A stretch of DNA of 64,000 nucleotides, taken from contig NC_049997.1 in NCBI RefSeq assembly GCF_000003815.2, positions 2,158,484 through 2,222,483 of the forward strand, given 5' to 3'. Both the position numbers and the translations under genes were made by a program. This document shows, piece by piece, positions 48,501 through 60,500 of this stretch (position 1 is the first letter of the stretch; the number at the start of each line of letters is the position of its first letter). Origin of the DNA: Branchiostoma floridae (taxonomy: Eukaryota > Chordata > Leptocardii > Amphioxiformes > Branchiostomatidae). Under the pieces are notes generated by a model, which saw only the letters and a program-made list of their open reading frames with translations, did not search any database and was not told where the DNA came from.

Positions 48501-51500
48501 TAAGCCTGCAGCCAGAAACAATGGTTACAAAACAGAAAGGCATTAGAATACAATTTGCCAGATTTGTTTGAAAAAAAAAATTGGAGATATTTTCAACTTG
48601 TCTTCAAAGTATGTTGTCAATCTAAGCAAGATGACCCTGTAAGTTACAGAAAGGCTGAACAATCTTCAGTTAGGATGAAAGAAATATAAACTAATAAGGA
48701 TCAAAGTTGTTACGCCCTTAATTGCTGATAAAACAGCTTATGTGTCTATAGGTGGCGCTCCTAGTGTGCAGATTTTACTCAAGTTGAGTCTTTAGATGTT
48801 ACGAATGTCAGTTAGGTCGTCATTACAGTTGGTACGTGTGTCTTAGCGTCTACTGAACCCAGGTGGATCTCGCTCGTATGACTTTTTTTACTTCCACTCG
48901 GGTTTCGTCCTGATTTGAGATCGACTGTCGTCAACAATGGCGGGGAGGGGGCCATTCCATTATCCAGATTTTCCGTAATTTTGTATTTAGTACATGTTAT
49001 TCTGTACTGTTTCAGAAATGTCAAATTCATTCGTAAAATCTATTCATTCTTAGAATAGAACTGTTGCTGCCAGTCTTTATCATCATCACCACTACATTGT
49101 TAACATATCATTCAAAATAAGCCTGATTTGCAAGGAGACTCTCTTGCAGGTAGCTTTCTATTGACTTAGTGTGCTTAGAAAAATGAGGAACTATAGGTTA
49201 TGCCTTGTTTCCAATCTGGTAGCTACACTAGATTACCGCTACACTCTGACCACCGGCCAATGTTTCTCTATGGGTTGTTTACCTACCAGCCTGGCTTTGC
49301 TTTCAAGTCTTTCTGTTAAGAAAAAAAAAAGAATTATCCAATTTTTACTCGCAACCGACTTGATTTTTTTATCTATTGGCTCTACGTTCAACAAAGTGTA
49401 TTGAAGAGGCAACTCGATATTCTAGACTTAGTGTAATGTCGTAGCCCAGCACTTCAGCTATGAATGGACTAACTGCCAGTAAAAGACTAAAGCCAGTAAG
49501 TTTACACTATCTGGATTCAATGCTTAAACGACGTTTAGCGAATTTCACTTTTTTTTGTCAGATATGTATGTACATAAATCTGTCATTATTATATTGGCAA
49601 CTGCTCAGTAATTTGGGAACTTTTAATGCATTAAATGTCAAAAACAGTCGTAAAATATTTCTTATTACAGGAAGCTGCATCGGGGCGTGGAAAGGCCTGA
49701 ACAGTTATATCAGACTGATGTTGTCTCTTAGAGGCGTCTTTGATCCAAATCATGGAACTTATCATGACCACCTATGCAGCACAGGGGAGTGCACTTCCAC
49801 TTTCCTCTTCTGTAATGGAATAAATGAATGCAGCAACTGGGAGGATGAACAAGGCTGTGGTAAAGTTTTTGTTGTTCTTTTTCTATTACTTTAAAAGAAG
49901 TTGACTTAGAAGGTAAGATCATAACAGTGAACCAAATGTATGCTTTGCGCTGGCTATAACCCTGCCAGGATACAGATAATAATAATCAGGGTCAAAGACC
50001 AACCGTTACTTATTTGATTTGATTTGATTTATTTGCACATAAAAAAAAGGGCATGCATACAATAAAGATAACTGATGGTTAAAAACTGTGCGGGAGAGAG
50101 GTAGAAGCCAAAAGGCTTACCGGAGACCTCCTCCTGACAAACTGTTGAAAACAAATTCAAATGAGATAATTGAAATGGTATACAAATGATAACAAAACAT
50201 AAATGTGTAATAACAATTAGATGATTACCAATAAAGCAAATTTATTGGTAAAATACTCTTGAAGAAGGAAACAGTGCTACTTTGAACCTTGAACGTGGAC
50301 ATCTTTGGGATGCCTTCACGGGTCGCAATGGATCCTTCTTCTCCACTCAGACTTGTCTTCCATGAGGGAGCGAAGCTCAGCTGTGGAGATGTTGTTGATT
50401 TGTGTGTCCCTTTTAAGGTTGTTAATGAAGGTTGTACGCATTCTGCCCCTTCTTCTCTTTCCTTCTGTTGGTTCCCAGAGGATAAGCTGGTGCAAAACCT
50501 AATCATTGTCATCTTCACTTACTGCAACGTACTAGAGAATTTCTTTTCGCAGTTTTTAGTTTCTACTTAAAGTACATTGATCTTCTTTATGGATCTAGTT
50601 TGATTTTTTTCTTTTTTCTAGAGGACTACAGTTGCTTTGGAACAACATGTGATTCAACCCACAAGTGCGGCATTCCTGATGATAGCTGTAATGGGGTACC
50701 TAATTGCTTGGATTTTACGGAGGAAAAGAATTGTGGTATGATTAATTGCATAATTAGATTTCTTATGCGTTGCAATTACATAGATAAATTTGTAGGAATA
50801 ATCGGCATTTTCTTATACTCTGTATCAAGAATCGATGATCAACTGTAATTTGTTACATTCACCTGAAGAATGAAAAAGGAAGCCGAAGCCACAATAGAAT
50901 TCTTGAGAACTGACTCATTTTCAGACAATTTCTATGTTTTTTAAATGCGTTATCTGACCTGTAATGAACGAACATGCGACTAGAAAGGTCGACATTTGCT
51001 TGAGAGCAAATATATGCCATATTTCAGCCAACTCCCTCCCTATGAAATGATAGACTTTTCCGAAATCACCCTTGTACGAAAATGCACTCCTGCTTGAAAT
51101 GACTTTTAACTACAAGTTACAGCAAAAAAAAATTTTATGGCGTATGGTGATATTTATAATTAGTAATTTAAAGTAGACCAGTGTGGACTGGGGCTCTGTA
51201 GGACTGTACAAGATGTATCTGGTTCAAGTTGCTTGAGAAAAACTTCCAGACAGGCCATAGTCAGCTATGCTTTATTCTACAAGCTGATTTATAAAACTAC
51301 GCTGAATTCTGTGTAGCCGTACTTTAACCCTATCCAGACTGGGCTTTGGGGGCATTCCCAGGACAGGGGGGAGGGCTCATTCGGCCCCAGCCCCCCCCCC
51401 CCCTTTCTATTTTCGAAACGGCTTACTGTACGATCACTAAATTAGCAGAGGGTGTTATGCTCGTCAAGTTTTAAAATTCCTGAATTCTTCATATTCATAT

Positions 51501-54500
51501 TTTTATGACGTAATATGACTTAATTATGACGTCATTATTTCATTTTTTTTTGCTAAAAAAATTGTATTTGGGATTTCCCATAATACCTAAATATCTCGTT
51601 CAAAAAGTTACCAATAAAGGCAGAATATATCAGAATATAAGTGTTTAACTTATAAGACTTCTGATGTCAGAAGCTGACGCAATGACGTCAAAATGACGCC
51701 ATACAATGACGTCATCATTTAGCCACCCTCCATCTTAGATTATCAACCTAATAAGTTTTAAGATACATTTTTTCAACATATAACGCTAAAAAAGCCATGA
51801 AAATGGATTGAAAACGTTCATATGAATGTTTTCTGTAAAAAAAATACCAAGTAGTGATGAAATCCGAGTGAAGATAGCTGGTTGTAGTTTTCATCATGAT
51901 ATTGGCGGCCATCTTGGATTTTGAACAATTACGTCATCTCATTAGCATAATTTGTGTATATTTAATCATTAATGTTCAACTAAGATGTGTTAGACATTAA
52001 AGATATATGAAAAGAAGTTTCATTTAGCAAGACAATCTTGAAATCCCATTGTTTAAACAAAAATTAGTGATTTTTGTCAAATTTTCCTTCAGAAACCCGT
52101 TGCCATGGCAACACCAAACTTATAAAACTTTTTTTAAATCGTTGCCAAAAATATTCTAGGAAAAGTCACCAAGTTTGGTTGTTCTAGCACAAGCTGTTCG
52201 GGAGCTATAGGACGTCAAAGTTACCGCAGGCACTTTTAGACCCCCCCCCCCCCCCGTTTGGATAGGATTCAAACATTATCTGTTTACGACTACTGGCTTA
52301 CGTGCATTTTAAAACTGTTTTGAAAAGTAACGCCAATACTTGCTTAACTATATAAGCCTGCCTCCACTGATGTGAAATTCATGGTGTTTGTGACGAGACC
52401 GAGGGCTTACATAAGCCAAACTTCTTGAGTAAATTTATAGTATAACCGTGGTCTTTAAAGAACGCTTGCATATAGAAGTGCAAATGTTATGTGCGACGGG
52501 TCGTTCAGTGTAATATAACCAGCTGCTGCCTCGTTGCGTGTCTGCGAAGCTAGTGTCTCACGCCGAAGGGCGGTTACAACGGCTATGTAGATAGAGATAC
52601 AAATACGTACTCAAACGATTTCCGGGAATAAAACAACTAATTTGGCATTTGTTTTAAACGACACAGCATTAACCATCTGTGGGGATACAATGCTAGACGA
52701 GCTACGATACAAGGAAATCAGCATCGATCAATATTGTGATGGCAAAGATGACTGCAGGACAGGGGTAGATGAAAGCCCGAGGAGATGTGGTAAATAAATT
52801 GTATGTTTATACGCCCGAATAAGTATCGATTCTTATTTTTTTATGTGAACCGTAGTCAAAAAACCCAACTAAATGACATTTTTGTATTTGTACAGCCATG
52901 TTCACAGACAGACTGCCATGCGCCCGTTCGAATATTTTTATTCCAAGAAACAGCATCTGTGATGGTATACCGGATTGTTTGGATGCTTCTGACGAAGATG
53001 CTTGTATTGGTAAACTATGACTTTTATAATTCCCATAATTATTGTCCAATAAAATCAATCAATTAATAAATATGGAGGAAAGCAAAAAGATACAATGACG
53101 TATCTAGGGCTTTTAACAAGTTAGTCAAATTCTTAGCAATAAAAAGTTTGCATCGCTTCAGAACATACCAATGGTTAGTACTTGTTTTATCAAGCTATAC
53201 CTATGAAATCGTACGTAGACTTTAAGTACCAGAACTCTTCCTAATGTTTCTGTAGGAAGCGGAGCTTGTCTGCTACCATTATCTATACTTCAAGTCAAGT
53301 ATTCAATCGAACAAGGTATTGGTAAAGATGAGGCTATTGACAATAGCCGTGAACTGACCCTGGCTCGATGGACGGTGGAGGAAGTTAATGACTGGTTGCA
53401 AATTGCTTTAGAAGACCCCGCGCTGCTTTCCGGAGTAAAAGTATTTGGTTCAAGACTGTCACGTACTCTACACTTTTCGTTGAAATACGGGTTTTCGACT
53501 GATTGTTTGACAGAGTATACGGAAGAGGAAAAAATTAAGGTATTTGTAAGCTGTGTTTTTAAGCCATTAAAGTTCTAACGTATAGTTTTTATCAAAATTA
53601 TGTTATCTTTTAACCCTATCCAGACTGGGCTTTTTGGGCCTTCCCTGGCCTGGGGGGGGGGGGGGGGGGGCTCATTCGACCCCCCCTTCGTATTTCCCAA
53701 ACGGCTTACTGGGCGAACACCAAATTTTCCGGGGGGGGGGGGGGGGTGGGGGGTGCTCATCGAGTTTTATAATTCCTGAAATTTTTCTATCATTATGACG
53801 TAAAATGACGTTCTTATGACGTCATTAATTGATATTTCTGGCTAAAACGGGGAATTCCCATAATACCTAGATATCTCACTGAAAAAGTTACCAATAATGG
53901 TTTCTTATCAATATTTAAGTGTTACAAGACTTCTGTTGTCAAAAGCCGACGCAACGACGTCAAAATGACGTCATAGAATGACGTCATCTGTAGTTTAGCT
54001 ATCCGCCATCTTGGATTATCAACCTTAAATTTTTCAAGATACATTTTTTTCAACATATAACGCTAAATCCCCATGGAAATGGATTAGAAACGTTCACATG
54101 AATGTTTTCTGTAAGAAAATACCATGTAGTGATGAAATCTGAGTGAAAATAAGCTTGTTATACTTTTCATCATGACATTGTCGGCCATCTTGGATTTTGA
54201 CCAATTACGTCATCTCATTAGCATAATTTATGAATATTTGATTATGAACGTTCAACTAAGATGTGATCGATATTAAAGATATATGAAAAGAAGTTTAGTT
54301 TAGAAAGAAAATCTTAAAGTCCCATTGTTAAAACAAAAATTAGTGATTTTTATATTTTGCCTTTCAGAAACCCGTTGCCATGGCAACACGAAATATCATA
54401 AACCTACCCAATTTTTTTAAAATTGTTGCCAACAATATTCTAGGAAAAGTCACTAAGTTTGGTTGTTCTAGCACAAGCCGTTTGGGAGATATAGGAGGTC

Positions 54501-57500
54501 AAAGTTGGCGCAGGCACTTTTAGCCCCCCCCCCCCAGTCTGGATAGGGTTAAAAACATGCACACAACAAAGAAATCTTTGTTTAGTAAGAATATTGTTCA
54601 TTTTGCATTGTACATTTTTATGTCTGTGGCAACCATACCACGATACCATCCACTAAATATCTATATGTTAGAATGAATCTGACGTGAAATGTGAAAAATA
54701 CAGAAATTTCACTATTCAGACGGTTTCGAACAAAAAAGAAAATACCAGTGAAGGATAGCTTTTTGCAAGTCCGGACTTGATTAACGGTATACCGATTTTT
54801 ACCGATTTTTTTTTGTTGTTGTTGTTGCTTCTTTTCAAATTGGAATTAAACGTTTTTACAAACCCAGTTCCGGGTTTTACAGGTACGCACTACTAACTAT
54901 ATACCAGACGATTTTTCAAAATGGTTAATGACGTCCTTTCTAATTCACCCGATTTTTCCAATTCTGCATTTTGATAGGCTAAAGGTGGAAGACGGCTACA
55001 AAAAAGAACGTCTTTTCCCCGTCGAAAAAGAAAAATCGCATTTTTTAGAATTTCTACCTAACGAATCCCAATGCTTTATCTAGCAAATTACTTCATTTAG
55101 CACAAAAGAAGCCACTCCCGAACCAAGACTGTAAATGAAGCTTTACTAACATTTCTAGAACATGCTCCCCTGTAAGTCTTACGCGAAAATACAATACTGT
55201 ATTCACTAAAGGGAAACGAAAAATAACGGCCCACGTTAAATAATTCAGAAAAAAAAAATTTGCATATTCATTCATTTTTCTTGAACTTACTTTATATAAA
55301 AGATGCCATTACAAAACAAAAACAAACAAAAAACAATCATATCAAATCATAACATTTAACGTTATTATGATGTCTTAGGTATTCCAAACACCCACCAGTG
55401 GTGCTGGGGATTGGGAACATTATTTGGCCATAGCAGTGCAGGCCAATGTGATTAGGCTCACACCGCAGTCATGGCAGAATACTACTACTTGGGAGGTAGG
55501 ACTATTGGGATGTCCGGTAAAAGGTAAAGTATAATTACCTTCGCCAAGAAGTTTATATTTTGGGTAGAAAAATAGTGCTTTGTCTATATATGTAGGTCAA
55601 CTGCATATAACTTGAGTAGCTGTGGATAGAAACCCATGACGTTTGGCATTTGCAGAAACAAAGGTTCTGTACTAAAACGGTTCACTTGGAACTTTTCGTC
55701 CTGACTGCAGCTTGGCGAGTGTATGCATTTTTGCGGTTGATGACACGATAACTCAAAACGTTGTAGATCAATTTGCATGATATTCAGTAGATTATGTAGG
55801 GGTTGGCAAAACAATCGTCAAGTTTGATAATTTGTCTCCTTGCGACAAAGTGCAGTACTGTAGTGGAGCGTTAAAGTTGGTGTTAAAACTATCCTTCTTT
55901 TTTTGATACTGGGTAACACTCCTTAGTGTTGGGGCAATCCAGCCAGGTCGAAGTACTACTGTTTTATTGGCCGTTCCTCAAGTGTTGTAACACCTCTTCC
56001 TTGAACTTGACGGGATAAGCTTGAAGGGTGGTTGAATATGGTAGATTATTCCAGTCGATAGTGGTTCTTGGGAAGTAATAGTATTTGTGACAATCTGTAG
56101 TCTTGATGAGTTCGGGTGATTATGTCGAGATTGCCTTGGGTTCAGCTGCAAGTAGGAATCAACCGGCAGGGCTAGGAGAATTTGTCTGGATTTTTGGAGA
56201 ATTGTAAGTATGTTGGCTCCTCTTCTATTTTTGAGTGTATCCCATCCCACGTCCGAGACTATTTTAGTGGCACTTGACTGAGAATTTGGATGGTTAGGCA
56301 CGTTTTAAACAAAACTGGCCGCTCTGTTTTGGACCGCTTATAGTTTGAAAATGTGGTCTTTATGATGAGGATCCCACGCTGCACTAGCATATTCAAGATT
56401 TGGGACAGTCGTGAAAATAGCGCTTAACGAATCCAAGTCCTTGCTGCTTTACTTATAATGATATTTATATGGTTGGACCATGATATTTGGTTATTTAAGG
56501 TAACACCCAAGTATTTGTGATTACTGGTTTCCGTTAAAATGTGGTTTCCTAGTCCATAGTCATGTAGTTTGGGTTTGCGTTTTTGTGTGAACCTCATGAC
56601 ATGACATTTGTCGGGATGCAATTTTATCTGCCAATCATCTTGCTATTTGTCTAGTTTGTTAATGCCATCGTGTCGCAGTGAATGGTCCTGGTCACTTTTG
56701 GTTTCCCTGTAGATGATACAGTCATCTGCAAAGAGTCTAATGTTGGAATTTAGGTCATCAGCTAAATCATTAATATATTTAGAAATAGTAATGGGCCAAG
56801 GACGGTGCCGTGTGGCACCCCAAAATCTACATTTGACCATTCAGAGTGTGCACCCCGAACCACCACCCTTTGCTTAGAATTTATTAAGAAGTTCGTTACC
56901 CATTTGAGCAGTTGGTCTGTAACACCGTCGTTTTTTTTTTTAATTTCATGAGAAGTCGGTTATGAGGCTCTTTATCAAATGCCTTGGCAAAGACAGTGTT
57001 AATCATATCTGTTTGGGACCTGGTGTAAAAAGTAGTAGCTAAATCATTATTATAATTGGTTGTAAATATAAGTTGCGTTTCACAGGACCTTTTCTTATGG
57101 AACCCATGTTGATTGTTGGTTAGACTAGTACAGACTGTTCATCAAAGTGATCCGTAATCTGTGAGTGAATTATGTGTTCCATAATCTTGCTGCAAACACA
57201 GGTAAGAGACACCCGGCGGTAATTGGAGGGATCAGATTTATCACCTTTCTTGAAGATAGGTGCAATGTTAGCTTGAAGCCACGGATATGGTATTTGACAT
57301 GTCTCTAGTGATTTTTGGCATATAATAGTAAGAGCAGTCTTCAGCTGGAATAACATCAGGGCCATTGGCTTAATGTGGGTTTTAGGAGTTTTTTATGTCA
57401 TCGGTGGTTATGTTCAGGTCAGGCATAGTCGGGGTGTTACTAGGGAGTAAGTTAAGATGTTAATTGTTTTCTTTGGTGAATATTGAACTAAATTGCGGAT

Positions 57501-60500
57501 GCACCATGCTAAGGCATACTCTGCCTTGTAGGGAAGGGGTGTTACCATTTTTATTGGGAGTGGTGTTTTGGTGATGTTACGTGGCATGGAAAAATTAGTG
57601 TGGTGGCCTTTTTTGAAAATAACTAAGTGAAACCCTGTCAATGAATGGTCAAAATGCTTCTTCAGCTAGTTATGATAGCAAAAAAGCCAATCTGCATGAT
57701 TGATAGCAATGTCATAAGGCCATAAGGTAAACTGCGGGAAGCCGATACTTGTAATGTATGTAGGTATCATTATAAGGTGAACATAATCAAACTAAATTAT
57801 ACAAATAAGGGCAGCATCCGCACAACTGAGAAAATAGTAGAATAAGCTTTATTACCTTTGCCTACATTGTTCTAGATTTGCTCAATTAATGAGAATCCTT
57901 TAACCTTATCGTGGAAAATAAAAGGAATTTCTGACTTCTTTGCAATTGGCAGTCACGTACAGGTGAACATAATTGATTATTGATTATGCAAATGGTCACA
58001 GTATTTATATTTCAGCCATACATAGTATGGTGAAATATATTGTATTCGTAATGTTTCTTTCTTCTTTCTTTCTCCTGTCAAATCTTCAAAGTGATTCATC
58101 TCCGCCGTTCCTGGACCGAATGACCTTAAATTTGGCACAGGGGTAGAATGGGCCAATACCTTGATGCTTTTTTCTCAGTTTTTTTCATATCTGCCTCTAA
58201 GGCCATACCAATTTAATTTGTTGGTTCTCGGATTTTTTCAGAAAAAAATTGAAGCGACAGGGCGAAAAAAAAAAAAAAACTTGCAACAAGTTGGGGGTCA
58301 GGCCCAGACCCCATGGTATACGTGTGCTAAAAATAGTTTATCTGTTATAATATGATATAATATATTTCGTTCTAGTTAACTATCTAATTTTTATCTTATC
58401 ACGTGGTAAACACAAAACATCTTAAACAGACCAGTATAATGTTAGTATTTTTTACAGAAATTAAGCTTATTTTGTATTTAATTTAGTAGAATTTCTATTT
58501 TAACTACAACAACAGCAACAACAAATTTCATATAAGTTTGTCTCTAGAAATAAAAATAAAAACATCGCTGGAATTATTTGCCCTCCATGTTGGTTAAAAT
58601 CCATACATCCAAGGCTCTAAATACATTTCATGGTGAACTGGTGCAGATGAAAAAAATCATAAATACACTTGCACTCCCCAAAAAATAAATATTAATTCTC
58701 CCTTTTTTTGTTACATGTACAATTGTTTGTTAGCAAAACATTAGATGCAACTTGATAAAAACCTCCTTGAAAAAACCCAGTGACCCTTCACTGTATTACA
58801 GTACAAGTCAAGAGCTGTGAAGTCTGATAGTAAGATAGGGGGCGCTGCTGCACACTTCACAAAATGGTTGCCGCTCGGTTTGTTTACTCCATTTTCGGAC
58901 GGCTTTCAGACGAATTTCTACCTTTCAGGCATACCAAAACATGTTGACTATGGAGGTACAGGAGTGAAAAAGTATTACTTATTTATTGAGTTGTTTATTT
59001 GGGTGCCGATTTCTGTGTTTCAGTTGAAAATTTACTGTGTGTTTGAGCACATGCTCCTGAGCCATGATTGAACTTCTGCTACGTTACTTGTCCATGTGTA
59101 TCTCATATTTACGATGATTTATGTGTTCCTAATTATGTTTTGCAACAAACTAGAAATGAATAAATTGGTAACAAAGGATTTGGGGGGAGAAAAAATAAAT
59201 CTACTGGTACTTCCAGATGTTGAACAGTTCTGAACCCGATAGTTTGTCAGCAACAGGCAACTGAACGGAGTGGTGGATCCGATCCGATTTTTTTTTTTTT
59301 TTGAAATTGGGAAAAATAGAAGCGGCGATTCCGAGAACCAACTAATTAAATTGGTGTGGCCTAAAATGATTTTATTGAGATTCTTTGGTCAATTTTAGAC
59401 CAAAACTGTATATTTTGGCCCCTGTACACTGGTATTACAACCAAATGAGCTGAAATTTGACAGAGATGTGCCTTGATAATGCCCCCATATAAATTCGATA
59501 ACACTTTTGGTGTACAGTACAACAAAATGCTTATTTTTGCGATTTTTTGACCAATTTTTGACCAAAAAGGACACTTTTGGCTCCTGTACCTTGGTATTGC
59601 AACCGAATGAGCTGAAATTTGACACAGATGTGCCTTGATAATGCCTTCATATAAATTCAATAACACTTTTGGTGTAAAGTGCAACAAAATGCTTATTTTT
59701 GCGATTTTTGGCCAATTTTTGACCAAAAAAGGACACTTTTGGCTCCTGTACCCTGGTATTACAACTAAATGACCTGAAATTTGGTATAGATAGGCATTAG
59801 ATACTTGGTAACAAGATTCAAGTAAAATTTTTGACATAAACAACTTTAAAATGATTAATTTTGGCACTTTTCTGAGGGGAAATTTGTTTTCTTTTGGCCT
59901 CCTGACGTGACCTTCCGTGACCCCGCACAGAGCCACACCTGTGCGCGTCAGCCGGAGAGTTAATTGAATCAAAGACCTAGCCAATCAGCGAAGAGGAGGC
60001 CAAAGGCTAATTAATATTCATAAGCGGGGCCTCATGATCCCGTATATAGCAGTGTTCCCGCCAGGGGGAGCGAAGCCCGCCTAAGGCTCTCGCATTTTAG
60101 ACTATTCAGAAGGCTTTATATTGTATCAGTTCTTAGGGGCATATCTATGATAATCTCAGCAGTCACTTAACTTCTCTTCAGGAGTTTAGCGTAACACTAT
60201 TTCAGGTCAAACCGTCAAAGGCAACTAAAAACAAACTTTAACGTTACTGAGTTCAACAGTACTTATAACTTGTTATCCGAAGTTGAAACGCTAGCGATGG
60301 TATTTTCGCTGCGCTGTTAGCTCCGTGCGACTGTTGTTGACGGTCTTATAACGATATATTTTGCACCCCTGTACCCTGGTATGAGTAACATTTGGTATAG
60401 ATAGGCATAAGATAGTTGGTAAAATGATCCAAGTAAAATTTTTGGCATAAGGTACTGTAAAAGGCTTAATTACAGCACGTTTTTAAGGGGAAATTGGTTT

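Noticed and set aside
59361..59984. 207-residue minus frame as a gene
   Set aside because: It follows a tandem array with a unit divisible by three, with no domain and no splice or start support.
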